This document shows, piece by piece, positions 12,201 to 23,093 of a stretch of 64,000 bases of DNA. The position numbers and the translations under genes were made by a program. Position 1 is the stretch's first letter. Each line of letters opens with the position of its first letter. Source of the DNA: Arachis hypogaea (lineage: Eukaryota > Streptophyta > Magnoliopsida > Fabales > Fabaceae). The stretch spans positions 23,378,890-23,442,889 of the forward strand of contig NC_092045.1 in NCBI RefSeq assembly GCF_003086295.3, given 5' to 3'. Below the pieces are notes generated by a model that saw only the letters and a list, made by a program, of their open reading frames with translations, searched no databases and was not told the origin of the DNA.

Positions 12201-14329
12201 TTTTCAGAGGTTCTATTATTCTCTCTGGTTCCTCCAGATCAGGCTAAACATCTTTAAAGATATTCTCTAGCTTTGATTCAAGACTCTCAGTCATATTGAC
12301 CTCTTTTACCAGAGAGTCAATAATATCAATGCTCATGCAGTCATTTTGGGTGTCTGAATGCTGCATAGCTTTGACAACATTCAACTTAAACTCGTACTTA
12401 TTGACTTTCAGGGTCACTTCCCCTTTTTGGACGTCAATGAGGTTCGTCCAGTTGCTAGGAAAGGTCTTCCTAGAATGAGAGTTACACTCTTGTGCTCCTC
12501 CATTTCCAGCACCACAAAGTCAGTGGGAAAGGCAAATGGCCCAACCTTGACAATCATGTCTTCAATTATGCCTGATGGGTATTTAATGGAGCCATCAGCA
12601 AGTTGGAGACATATCCGGGTTGGTTTAACTTCATCAGTCAACCAAGCTTTTTGATAGTAGCTGCAGGTATTAGGTTAATACTTGCCCCAAGATCACATAG
12701 AGCTTGCTTGGTACAAGTATCTTCTAATGTGCATGGTATCATAAAGCTTCCCAGATCTTTAAGCTTCTCAGGTAAGCTTTTCAAAATGACTGCACTGCAT
12801 TCTTCAGTGAGGTAAACTTTCTCAGTTTCCCTCCAATCCTTCTTATGACTTAAGATCTCTTTCATGAACTTAGCATAAGAGGGTATTTGCTCAAGTGCAT
12901 CTGCAAATGGAATCTTTATCTCAAGAGTCCTGAGATAGTCTGCAAAGCGGAAAAATTACTTATCCTGTTCCGCTTGGCAGAGTTTCTGAGGATAAGGCAT
13001 TTTGGCTTCGTATTCCTCAACTTTAGTTGCTACAGGTTTATTGCCTACAGCCGTGGGTTGAGAAGCCTTTTTAGAGGAGTTGCTATCAGCACTTGTATGT
13101 GTCTGATCCCCCACTGGTGTTTGAATACCAGGGGTGGAAGCTGGAGTAGCGTTAGACGCCAACTCCTTATCTCTTTCTGGCGTTTGAACGCCAGAACTGA
13201 GCTTCCTTTGGGCGTTCAACGCTAGTTCCTTGCTTGTTTCTGGCGTTGGATGCCAGGACTGAGCATGGGTTGGGCGTTCAACGCCAGCTTTTCACCTATT
13301 ATCTGGCGTTTGAGCGCCAAAATTATTCCTCTCTGGGCTCTGACTGTCCTCAGAGGGATTTTGGGTAGCAGTCTGTTCATTTCTTGGCTTTCTACTGCCT
13401 TAAAGTGAGGTATTTAATGTTTTTCCACTTCTTAATTGAACTGCTTGGCATTCTTCTGTTATTTGTTTTGATAACTGCTGTTCTGTTTGCTTCAACTGGA
13501 CTTCCAGATTCATATTAGCCATTCTTATTTCTTGCAATATCTCATTGAATTCGGCTAACTATTTTGTTAGAAAATCTAATTGCTGATTGAATTCAGTAGC
13601 TTGATCTGCAGAACTGAGTTCAGCAGTTACTGTTTTAGCCTCTTCATTGATGGAAGGTTCACTGCTTAGGTACAGATGCTGATTTCTGGCAACTGTATCA
13701 ATGAGCTCTTGAGCTTCTTCGATTTTCTTTCTCATGTGTATAGATCCACCAGATGAGTGGTCTAGAGAAATCTGAGCTTTCTCTGTAAGCCCACAATAAA
13801 AGATGTCTAACTGTACCCACTCTGAAAACATTTCAGAGGGGCATTTTCTTAGCATCTCTCTGTATCTCTCCCAGGAATTATAAAGGGATTCATTATCTCC
13901 TTGTTTGAAGCCTTGGATGCTCAGCCTTAGCTGTGTCATCCATTTTGGAGGAAAATAGTGATTCAGGAATTTTTCTGACAGCTGTTTCCATGTCTTTATG
14001 CTGTCCTTAGGTTGGTTATTTAACCACTTCTTAGCTTAGTCTTTTACAGCAAATGGAAACAATAACAATCTGTAGACATCCTGATCTACTTTCTTATCAT
14101 GCACTGTGTCAGCAATTTGTAAAAACTATGCCAGAAACTCTGTAGGTTCTTCCTGTAGAAGACCGGAATACTGGCAACTTTGCTGCACCATGATAATGAG
14201 CTGAGGGTTCAACTTAAAGCTACTAACTCCAATGGAGGGTATATAGATACTACTCCCATATGAAGCAGTAGTGGGGTTAGCATATGATCCCAGAGTCCTT
14301 TTGGATTGTTCATTTTCACTTAGGTCCAT
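9281..14329 (-). pseudogene. C gag-pol, broken
   Basis: The order is gag (MDLSENEQ start at 14329), protease ([11 protein letters not shown] near 12690), RT (start of fingers near 12050-11660; FMDDF near 11430), RNase H (near 10980) and integrase (zinc site near 10360-10230; GIDFIGP near 10150; TDGGTHF near 9975). At least three frameshifts are visible; one is a single-base loss near 11660 in the RT. Several stops come from glutamine codons changed to TAA or TAG (for example 14126 and 9947). The intact counterpart is B, 42216-47231. C cannot make enzymes itself. Confidence 0.88.
13115..13325 (-). repeat. Palindromic words in the gag-protease linker of C
   Basis: The same GGCGTT...AACGCC words as in the spacer arrays lie inside coding sequence, read in turn as GVQTP and LALNA-like peptides. 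They are more decayed here than in A and B. Confidence 0.7.
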
Positions 14330-15399
14330 GATGGAGAAAGGGAGATGATGTGGATTTATTTTATTTATTTTATTATAAAAAATAATTTTTGAAATAATAG
14401 AATAAAATAAAATAAAAACTAAAATAAAAAAATAAAAATAAGATTTAAAAAAATATTTTAAAAATTTTTGAAAAAATGAGGAGAGAAAAAGTGGTTAAGA
14501 TATTTTTGAAAAAGATGTGATTTTTTTTTTAAAGGATAAGATTTTGAAAATTTTTGAAATTGAAATCTAAATTTTTTATAGAAAATTTCGAAAAATTTGC
14601 TTGAAAATAGTTAGAGAAGATAATTTTTTTATTTTTGAATTTTATGATGAAAGAGAAAAACACACAAAAGACACAAGACTTAAAATTTTTAGATCTAATG
14701 TTCCTTGCTTTCGAAAATTTTGGAGGGAAAACACCAAACTTAAAAATTTTAAGATCAAAACACAAAGAAGACTCAAGAACACTTTGAAGATTCACAAGAA
14801 CAACAATAACAAAAGAAAGAACACCAAACTTAAAAATTTTTTTGAAAACCAAATTAAATTTTCGAAAATTAAAGAAAATTAACAAGAGAACACCAAACTT
14901 AAAGTTTGGCACAAGATTTAATCAAAGAAAATTTATTTTTGAAAAAAGTTTTAAAAGGAAGATACCCAATTGCCAAGAACATAAGCCAACGCTCTAGCCA
15001 ACTGCGCTATAAATGTAACGTGTTTTAATATTGTAAAAAAAATATTTTTGAAAACTAATATTTTTAAAAAGCATAAGGAAAACACGAAAACACACAGAAC
15101 AAGACAAGCCAAAGATCAAACAAGAAAAATTAACAAGAACAATTTGAAGATCAAGGAAAAACAAGAACACGCAATTCAAAAAATTGAGAGACAAAGAAAA
15201 GCATGCAATTGACACCAAACTTAGAACATGACACTAAACTCATAAAGAAAATGAAAATTCAATTAAAGAAAAATAATATTTTTGAAAATTTTTTAAAAGG
15301 AATAATAGCAGATGCAATTCTAGTGACTCTAAACCAAAAAGACAAATTTTTCCTAATCTAAGTAACAAGAATCACCGTCAGTTGTTCAAACTCAAACAA
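14330..15399 (-). other. Leader of C
   Basis: AT-rich leader between PBS and gag, with AAGTTTGGTGT in element sense at 14731-14741, 14821-14831, 14890-14900 and 15212-15222. A tRNA-like stretch lies at 14981-15011. No real ORF is seen. Confidence 0.6.
14981..15011 (-). other. tRNA 5'-half-like fragment in the leader of C
   Basis: Element-sense sequence includes TAGCGCAGTTGGCTAGAGCG, which fits a tRNA D-arm and the A box of RNA polymerase III promoters. No matching B box or T-arm follows and the anticodon stem does not close, so it is not a tRNA gene. I see no counterpart in the leaders of A, B, D or E. Confidence 0.4.
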
Positions 15400-15417
15400 T
15401 CCCCGGGAACGGCGCCA
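15400..15417 (-). other. Primer binding site of C (tRNA-Asp)
   Basis: Element sense TGGCGCCGTTCCCGGGGA, one mismatch to the tRNA-Asp complement, 6 bases from the LTR end. Confidence 0.8.
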
Positions 15418-15423
15418 AAAACT

Positions 15424-16927
15424 TGGTGCACGAAAATTACTTCACACTATGAAATTTCGCACAACTAACCAGCAAGTGCACTGGGTCGTCCAAGTAATAC
15501 CTTACGTGAGTAAGGGTCGAATCCCACGGAGATTGTTGGCTTGAAGCAAGCTATGCTTATCTTATTATTCTTAGTCAGGATATAATATCAATAATAATTT
15601 TTAGTTTATTTGTAAAAACTAAAAGAGCATGAAATAAATACTTATAATGCAGTAATGGAGAATATGTTGGTTTTGGAGATGCTTTATCTTCTGAATTCCT
15701 GTAACATAATGCTTCCTCACTTTCAAACATGCAAGGCTCCTTCCATGGCAAGCTGTATATAGGGCGTCACCGTTATCAATGGCTACTTCCCATCCTCTCA
15801 GTGAAAATGGTCCAAATGCTCTGTCACAGCACGGTTAATCATCTGTTGGTCCTCGTCTGTCACTACTCCCAACACTCACGAGTTTGAAGCTCGTCACAGT
15901 CATCCAATCCCAGAATCCTACTTAGAATACCACAGACAAGGTTTAGACTTCCTGGATTCTCAAGGATGCTGCCATCAATTCTAGCTTATACCACGAAGAT
16001 TCTGATTAAGGAATCTAAGAGATACTCATTCAATCTAATGTAGAATGGAGGTGGTTGTCAGGAACACGTTCATGGATTGAGGAAGGTGATGAGTGTCATG
16101 GATCATCACCTTCTTCATAGTGAAGCGCGAATGAACATCTTAGATAGGAACAAGCGTGTTTGAATGGAAAACAGAAATAATTGCATTAATTCATCGAGAC
16201 GCTGCAGAGCTCCTCACCCCCAACAATGGAGTTTAGAGACTCATGCCGTCACAAGGTATATAATTCATATCTAAAATGTCATGATATCAAAATAAATCTC
16301 TAAAAGTTGTTTAAATACTAAACTAGTAACCTAGGTTTACAGAAAATGAGTAAACTAAGATGGACAGTGCAGAAATCCACTTTTGGGGCCCACTTGGTGT
16401 GTGCTGGGGCTGAGACTTAAGATTCTCACATGCCTGGGCTGTTTTTGGAGTTGAACACCAGGTTGTAACCTATTTCTGGCGTTGAACTCCAACTTGCAAC
16501 CTGTTTCCTGCGCTGAACGCCAGACTGCAACATTGAACTGGCGTTAAACGCCAGTTTACGTCATCTATCTTCGCACAAAGTATGGATTATTATATATTGC
16601 TGGAAAGACCTGAATGTCTACTTTCCAACCCAATTGAGAGCGCGCCAATTGGACTTTTGTAGCTCCAAAAAATCCATTCCGAGTGCAGGGAGGTCAGAAT
16701 CCAACAGCATCAGCAGTCCTTTTTAAGCCTGAATCAGATTTTTGCTCAGCTCCCTCAATTTCATCCAGAAAATATCTGAAATCACAGAAAAATACACAAA
16801 CTCATAGTAAAGTCTAGAAATATGACTTTTGCCTAAAAACTAATAAAAATCTACTAAAAACTAACTAAAACATACTAAAATCTACATGAAATTACCCCTA
16901 AAAAGCGTATAAAATATTCGCTTATCA
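15424..16927 (-). mobile_element. Element C 5' LTR
   Basis: It matches 4465-6000 with many substitutions and small gaps. It ends CGCTTATCA at 16927, so the element-sense TG terminus is present here. Palindromic words are at about 16445-16555. Confidence 0.88.
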
Positions 16928-18823
16928 GCAAGTTTCATGGACTTCCATCAGAAGATCCTTTTCAGTTCTTAACTAAATTCTTGCAGATCTGTGATACTGT
17001 TAAGACCAATGGAGTTGATTCCGGGGTCTATAAGCTTATGCTTTTCCCTTTTGTTATAAGAGACAGAGCTAGAATATGGTTGGACTCTCAATCTAGAGAT
17101 AGCCTGAACTCTTGGGATAAGTTGGTCATGGCTTTCTTAGCCAAATTCTTTCCTCCTTAAAAGCTGAGCCAGATTAGAGTGGATGTTCAAACCTTCAGTC
17201 ATAAAGAAGGTGAATCCCTTTATGAAGCTTGGGAAAGATACAAGCAACTGACCAAAAAGTGTTCTTCTGACATGCTTTCAGAATGGACCATCCTGGATAT
17301 ATTCTATGATGGTCTATCTGAATTGTCTAAGATGTCATTGGACCATTCTGCAGGTGGATCTATTCACCTAAAGAAAATGCCTACAGAAGCTCAGGAACTC
17401 ATTAAAATGGTTGCAAATAACCAGTTCATGTACACCTCTGAAAGGAATCCTGTGAGTAATGGGACACCTCAGAGGAAGTGAGTTCTTGAAATTGATGCTC
17501 TGAATGCCATATTGGCTCAGAACAAAATGTTGACTCAACAAGTCAATATGATTTCTCAAAGTCTGAATGGTTTGTAAAATGCATCCAACAGTACTAAAGA
17601 AGCATCTTCTGAAGAAGAAGCTTATGATCTTGAGAACCCTGCAATGGCAGAGGTGAATTACATGGGTGAAGCCTATGGAAACACCTATAATCCCTCATAG
17701 AGAAATCATCCAAATTTCTCATGGAAGGATCAACAAAAGCCTCAACAAGGCTTTAATAATGGTAGAAGAAACAGGTTTAGCAATAGCAAGCCTTTTCCAT
17801 CATCCTCTCAGCAACAGACAGAGAATTCTGAGCAGAGCTCCTCTAGCTTAGCAAACATAGTCTCTGATCTATCTAAGGCCACTCTAAGTTTCATGAGTGA
17901 AACAAGGTCCTTCATTAGAAATTTGGAGGTACAAGTGGGCCAGCTGAGTAAAAGAGTCACTGAAACTCCTCCTAGTACTCTCCCAAACAATAAGAGAATC
18001 CAAAAAGAGAGTGCAAGGCCATAACCTTACTTGGTGTGGCCGAACCTAGAGAGGAGGAGGAGGACGTGAATCCCAATGAGGAAGACCTCATGGGACGTCC
18101 TCTGGATAAAAAGGAGTTCTCAATTGAGGAACCTAAGAAATCTGAGGCTCATCTAGAGACCATAGAGATTCCATTTAACCTACTTCTGCCATTCATGAGC
18201 TCTGATGACTATTCCTCCTCTGAATAGGATGAAGATATTACTGAAGAGAAAGTTGCTAAGTACCTTGGAGCAATCATGAAGCTGAATGCCAAGTTATTTG
18301 GTAATGAAACTTGGGAGGATGAACCCCCTTGCTCACCAATGAACTGAATAACTTGATTAGGCAGACATTACCTCAAAAGAAAGAGGATCCCGGAAGGTTC
18401 TTAATACCTTGTACCATAGGAACCATGACCTTTGAGAAGGCTCTGTATGACTTGGGGTCAGGCATAAACCTCATGCCACTCTCTGTAATGGAGAAACTGG
18501 GAATCTTTGAGGTTCAAGCTGCAAGAATCTCACTAGAGATGGCAGACAAATCCATGAAAAAGGCTTATAGACTAGTAGAGGATGTGCTAGTGAAGGTTGA
18601 AGGCCTTTACATCCCTGCTGATTTCATAATCCTAAACACTGGGAAATATGAGGATGAATCCATCATCCTTGGCAGACCTTTCCTAGCCACAGCAAAAGAT
18701 GTGATTAATGTTGACAGAGGAGAGTTGGTCCTTCAATTGAATGAGGACTACCTTGTATTCAAGACTCAAGGTTCTTCTTTTGTACACATGGAGAGGAAGC
18801 ATGAAAAACTTCTCTCAATATAG
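16928..18823 (+). pseudogene. E gag-protease, second part
   Basis: It continues in frame with 4174-4464 once C and one GCAAG are discounted. Gag core: LMLFPFVIRDRARIWL and GESLYEAWERYKQL. Protease: LYDLGSGINLMPLSVMEKLG (about 18445-18500) and [13 protein letters not shown]. In-frame stops are seen at about 17158 (TAA), 17479 (TGA), 17575 (TAA), 17698 (TAG) and 18226 (TAG), plus frameshifts near 18000 and 18330. Most stops equal a glutamine or tryptophan codon of D changed by C-to-T or G-to-A. No zinc knuckle is visible. Confidence 0.88.
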
Positions 18824-18850
18824 AGTTAAACAAAGCCCCCACATTCAAAC

Positions 18851-18900
18851 TCTAAGCTTGGTGTTGGGAGGCCACAACCAAACTCTAAGTTTGGTGTTGA
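18851..18900 (+). repeat. Two AAGTTTGGTGT-type words after the E protease
   Basis: CTCTAAGCTTGGTGTTG and CTCTAAGTTTGGTGTTG are separated by the phrase GGAGGCCACAACCAAA. In D the corresponding three copies lie inside the ORF and are read as SKFGV. Confidence 0.7.
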
Positions 18901-18979
18901 GAGGCCACAACAATGCTCTAATTATTTGTAAGGCTCCATGAGAGCTCACTGTCAAGCTATTGACATTAAAGAAGCGCTT

Positions 18980-18997
18980 ATTGGGAGGCAACCCAAT
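18980..18997 (+). promoter_or_regulatory. Post-gag-protease hairpin of E
   Basis: ATTGGG-AGGCAA-CCCAAT, a 6-bp stem after AAAGAAGCGCTT. The A-T and T-A pairs replace the G-C or C-G pairs seen in A, B and C at the same places. Confidence 0.65.
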
Positions 18998-19128
18998 TTT
19001 ATTTATCTATGTTATTTTATGTTTTCTTTAGGTTGATGATCATGTGGAGTCACAAAAACAACTGAAAAAAATCAAAGCAAATTCAAAAACAGCATTAAAA
19101 ACAGCACACCTTGGAAGATAAGCTTACT

Positions 19129-19362
19129 GGCATTTAAACGCCAGTAAGAGTAGCAGAATGGGCGTTAAACGCCTAGCTTGGTACCATTCTGGGCGTTTAA
19201 CGCTAGAAATGGGCACCAGATTGGCGTTTAACACCAGAACAGAGCATCAAGTTGGCGTTAAACACCAGAAACAAGCAACAGCTTGGCATTAAACGCCAGG
19301 AAAGGTATAAAAGCTGGCATTTAATGCCATAAACAGGCAGCAATCTGGCGTTAAACGCCAGA
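19129..19362 (+). repeat. Palindrome array of E, 31-bp period
   Basis: Eight units start at 19129, 19161, 19192, 19223, 19254, 19285, 19316 and 19347. The steps are 32 then six times 31. Units are GGCGTTWAACGCC with single changes; spacers resemble each other (GAAACAGGCA-like). It lies between the gag-protease and the third ORF. Confidence 0.92.
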
Positions 19363-19798
19363 ATTATAATCTAAAGACATTTTTGCATGCCTAAATGGAG
19401 CAGGAATGAGAAGTCCTTGACCCCTCAGGATCTGTGGACCCCACAAGATCTCCACCTACCCAACCTCTCTCTCTCTCTCCCCCTCACACATCTCTACAAC
19501 ACTCTACCCAAAATACCACTCACCTATCAAATCCTATTCTCTTCCCTATATTCTCTTCACCAATCACCTCCATCCCTCTTCCCTAAAAACCCCACCTACC
19601 TCACTTTTCAAATTCAAACACTTTTCCCTCCCAAAGCCACCCAATTCCATTCGGCCACTCTCACTCTCTTTCCCTATAAATACCCATCATCACTCTTTCA
19701 TTTTCACACATCACAAACCTTCTCCTACCCCCTTGGCCAAACCTATCTCTCCCTCCATATCTGCCATTTTCTTCTTCTTCCCCTTCTTTCTTTCTTAT
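19363..19798 (+). other. Spacer of E before the third ORF
   Basis: C- and T-rich noncoding DNA (CTCTCTCTCTCCCCC and similar), equivalent to 24293-24716 in D. It reads as a proline/serine-rich ORF only because of composition. Confidence 0.5.
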
Positions 19799-19835
19799 TT
19801 TGCTCGAGGACGAGCAAACCTTTTAAGTTTGGTGT
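19799..19835 (+). promoter_or_regulatory. Hairpin plus AAGTTTGGTGT module before the third ORF of E
   Basis: TTTGCTCG-AGGA-CGAGCAAA (19799-19818) is an 8-bp perfect stem, followed by AAGTTTGGTGT (19825-19835). Against the B version the T-A pair is a C-G pair, a two-sided change. Confidence 0.65.
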
Positions 19836-19872
19836 GGTAAAAATATTGTTTTTTGTTTTTCCATAACCATTT

Positions 19873-20435
19873 ATGGCACCTAAGGCCGGAGAAACCTCTA
19901 GAAAGAGGAAAGGAAAGGCAAAAGCTTCCACCTCTGAGTCATGGAAGATGGAGAGATTCATCTCAAAGGTCTACCAAGACCACTTCTATGAAGTTATGGC
20001 CAAAAAGAAAGTGATCCCTGAGGTCCCTTTCATGCTCAAGAAGAATGAGTATCCGGAGATCCGACATGGATCCGAAGAAGAGGTTGGGAATTTCTCACCA
20101 ACCCCATTCAACAAGTCAAAATCTTAATGGTTCAAGAATTCTATGTCAATGCATGGATCACTAGGAACCATGATCAAAGTATGAACCCGAATCCCAAGAA
20201 TTGGCTTACAATGGTTCGAGGAAAATACTTAGATTTCAGTCCAGAAAATGTAAGGTTGGCGTTCAACTTGGCAATGATGCAAGAAAATGCACGCCCATAC
20301 ACTAGAAGGGTCAACTTTGATCAAAGATTGGACCAAGTTCTCATGTACATATGTGTGGAAGGAGCTCAATAGAAAAGAGACTCAAGAGGCAAGCCGGTTC
20401 AATTGAGAAGACCGGACCTTAAGCCTGTGGATAGA
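19873..20435 (+). pseudogene. E third ORF, first part (cut by element D)
   Basis: It starts MAPKAGETSRKRKGKAKAS at 19873, then HFYEVMAKKKVIPEVPF. A frameshift near 20095-20127 moves the reading to MVQEFYVNAWITRNHDQ. A stop is at 20370 after VEGAQ, followed by LRRPDLKPV. D enters after ATAGA (20431-20435). It is the D/E version of the protein in A, B and C, sharing MVQEFY, the LxxDxRLDQVL region and RxDLKPVARGW. Confidence 0.8.
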
Positions 20436-22169
20436 TGGTGCACGAAATTGTGATCAATACTTTTCACAACTCAAATAATCCCCGGTGATGAAACCAAAAA
20501 CTTGGTGTTCAATACCATGGCATAAACACAACTTCGCACAACTAACCAGCAAGTGTACTGGGTCGTCCAAGTAATAAACCTTACGCGAGTAAGGGTCGAT
20601 CCCACAGAGATTGTTGGTATGAAGCAAGCTATGGTCACCTTGTAAATCTCAGTCAGGCAAACTCAAATGGATATGAATGATGATATACGAATAAAACATA
20701 AAGATAAAGATAGAGATACTTATGTAATTCATTGGTAGGAATTTCAGATAAGCGTATGAAGATGCTTGGTCCCTTCTGTCTCTCTGCTTTCCTACTGTCT
20801 TCATCCAATCCTTCTTACTCCTTTCCATGGCAAGCTTAAGCAAGGGTTTCACCGTTGTCAGTGGCTACCTCCCATCCTCTCAGTGGAAATGTTCAACGCA
20901 CCCTGTCACGACACGGCTATCCATCTGTCGGTTCTCGATCAGGCCGGAATAGAATCCTGTGATTCTTTTGCGTCTGTCACTAATGCCCCGCCCTCAGGAG
21001 TTTGAAGCACGTCACAGTCATTCAATCATTGAATCCTACTCAGAATACCACAGACAAGGTTAGACCTTCCGAATTCTCTTGAATGCCTCCATCAGTTCTA
21101 GCTTATACCACGAAGACTCTGATCTCACGGAATGGCTGGCTCGTTTGTCAGGCGAGCACTCGGTTGTCAGGCGATCAACCATGCATCGTGTATCAGGAAT
21201 CCAAGAGATATCCACCCAATCGAAGGTAGAACGGAGGTGGTTGTCAGTTACACGTTCATAGGTGAGAATGATGATGAGTGTCACGGATCATCACATTCAT
21301 CAAGTTGAAGAACAAGTGGTATCTTAGAACAAGAACAAGCGGAATTGAATAGAAGAACAATAGTAATTGCATTAATACTCGAGGTACAGCAGAGCTCCAC
21401 ACCTTAATCTATGGTGTGTAGAAACTCCACCGTTGAAAATACATAAGAACAAGCTCTAGGCATGGCTGAATGGCCAGCCTCCCAATGATCTAAGAACTAG
21501 ATGTCCAAAGATGATCTAGAGATCTAAAGTGATCAAAAGATGAGAATACAATAGTAAAAGGTCCTACTTATAGAAAACTAGTAGCCTAGGGTGTACAGAG
21601 ATGAGTAAATGACATAAAAATCCACTTCTGGGCCCACTTGGTGTGTGCTTGGGCTGAGCAATGAAGCATTTTCGTGTAGAGACTCTTCTTGGAGTTAAAC
21701 GCTAGCTTTTATGCCAGTTTGGGCGTTTAACTCCCATTTTGGTGCCAGTTCCGGCGTTTAACGCTGGAAATCCTGAGGGTGACTTTGAACGCCGGTTTGG
21801 GCCATCAAATCTTGGGCAAAGTATGGACTATCATATATTGCTGGAAAGCCCAGGATGTCTACTTTCCAACGCCGTTGAGAGCGCGCCAATTGGGCTTCTG
21901 TAGCTCCAGAAAATCCACTTCGAGTGCAGGGAGGTCAGAATCTAACAGCATCTGCAGTCCTTTTTGGTCTCTGAATCAGATTTTTGCTCAGGTCCCTCAA
22001 TTTCAGCCAGAAAATACCTGAAATCACAGAAAAACACACAAACTCATAGTAAAGTCCAGAAAAGTGAATTTTAACTAAAAACTAATAAAAATATACTAAA
22101 AACTAACTAAATCCTACTAGAAACACACTAAAAACAATGCCAAAAAGCGTATAAATTATCCGCTCATCA
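20436..22169 (-). mobile_element. Element D 3' LTR
   Basis: 1734 bp from TGGTGCACGAAATTG to CCGCTCATCA. Palindromic words start at 21691, 21722 and 21753 (31-bp steps). An element-sense TATAAGTAG lies near 21575. The PBS-like copy in U5 is at 20479-20496. Element-sense TGGCC/GGCCA-type hairpin arms lie at 21463-21476. Confidence 0.92.
20479..20496 (-). repeat. PBS-like copy inside the D 3' LTR
   Basis: Element sense TGGTTTCATCACCGGGGA, flanked by CACCAAGTTTT before and TTATTTGAGTTGTG after, which mimics the real LTR/PBS/leader border. The 5' LTR has the same copy at 29093-29110. Confidence 0.75.
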
Positions 22170-22171
22170 CA

Positions 22172-22206
22172 ACACCAAACTTAAATTGTTGCTTGTCCTC
22201 AAGCAA
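22172..22206 (-). promoter_or_regulatory. Hairpin plus AAGTTTGGTGT module before the 3' LTR of D
   Basis: Element sense TTGCTTG-AGGA-CAAGCAA (22189-22206), then AAGTTTGGTGT (22172-22182), then the LTR. Confidence 0.65.
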
Positions 22207-23093
22207 CTGAGAATCAAATAAGATAAAAAGAATAGAATATGCAATGAATTCCAAAAACATCTATGAAGATCAGTATTAATTAGATGAGCGGGGCTTTTAG
22301 CTTTTTGCCTCTGAATAGTTTTGGCATCTCACTCTATCCTTTGAAATTCAGAATGATTGGCTTCTTTAGGAACTTAGAATCCAGATAGTGTTATTGATTC
22401 TCCTAGTAAAGTATGATGATTCTTGAACATAGCTACTTATTGAGTCTTGGCCGTGGCCCAAAGCACTCTGTCTTCCAGTATTACCACCGGATACATACAT
22501 GCCATACACACATAATTGGGTGAACCTTTTCAGATTATGACTCAGCTTTGCTAGAGTCCCCAATTAGAGGTGTCCAGGGTTCTTAAGCACACTCTTTTTG
22601 CCTTGGATCACAACTTCATTTCTTTCTTTTCTCTATTTTTTTCGAATTTTTTTCTTTTTCTCTTTTTTTTTTTCGAAATTTTCTCTCTTTTTTTTTTTCA
22701 TTGCTTTTTCTTGCTTCAAGAATCATTTTTATGATTTTTCAGATCCTCAGTAACATGTCTCCTTTTTCATCATTCTTTCAAGAGCCAACATTCATGAACC
22801 ACAAATTCAAAAGACATATGCACTGTTTAAGCATACATTCAGAAAACAAAAAGATTGCCACCACATCAAAATAATTAAACTGTTATAAAATTCAAAATTC
22901 ATGCAATTCTTTTCTTTTTCAATTAAGCACGTTTTTTTTTCAAGAAAGGTGATGGATTCATAGGACATTCATAACTTTAAGGCATAGACACTAAGACACT
23001 AATGATCACAAGACACAAACATAGATAAACATAAGCACTAAAATTTGAAAAACAGAAAAATAAAGAACAAGGAAATTAAAGAACGGGTCCACC
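22207..23093 (-). other. 3' noncoding region of D
   Basis: It contains the stretch conserved in all elements (about 22290-22600). It lacks the roughly 150-bp stretch kept in C and E; a poly-T/CT tract with TTTCG words stands there instead (22615-22700). Confidence 0.6.

Larger units (their letters stand above)
4465..16927 (-). mobile_element. Element C: decayed full-structure Athila-type retrotransposon
   Basis: A complete element on the minus strand with 3' LTR 4465-6000, third ORF, palindrome array, gag-pol, leader, PBS and 5' LTR 15424-16927. The target duplication GCAAG is at 4460-4464 and 16928-16932. It carries gag, protease, RT, RNase H and integrase, but all ORFs are broken. It retains a conserved 3' noncoding stretch (about 6460-6610) that A, B and D lack. 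Confidence 0.92.

Noticed and set aside
19129..19362. Regular palindromic repeats with about 18-bp spacers look like a CRISPR array
   Set aside because: Spacers resemble one another, the sequence lies inside a plant retrotransposon, and there are no cas genes.
20580..20620. GGGTCGATCCC in U5 (antisense) resembles a tRNA T-arm or B box
   Set aside because: The loop is one base short, no A box stands at the right distance, and the phrase belongs to the conserved U5 core of all these LTRs.
21060..21284. Recurring ORFs in the LTRs (for example MTLIIILTYERV at 21284, 29879, 1757 and 56156)
   Set aside because: They recur because LTRs are repeated, differ in length by copy, and have no known domain; noncoding U5-side LTR is enough to explain them.
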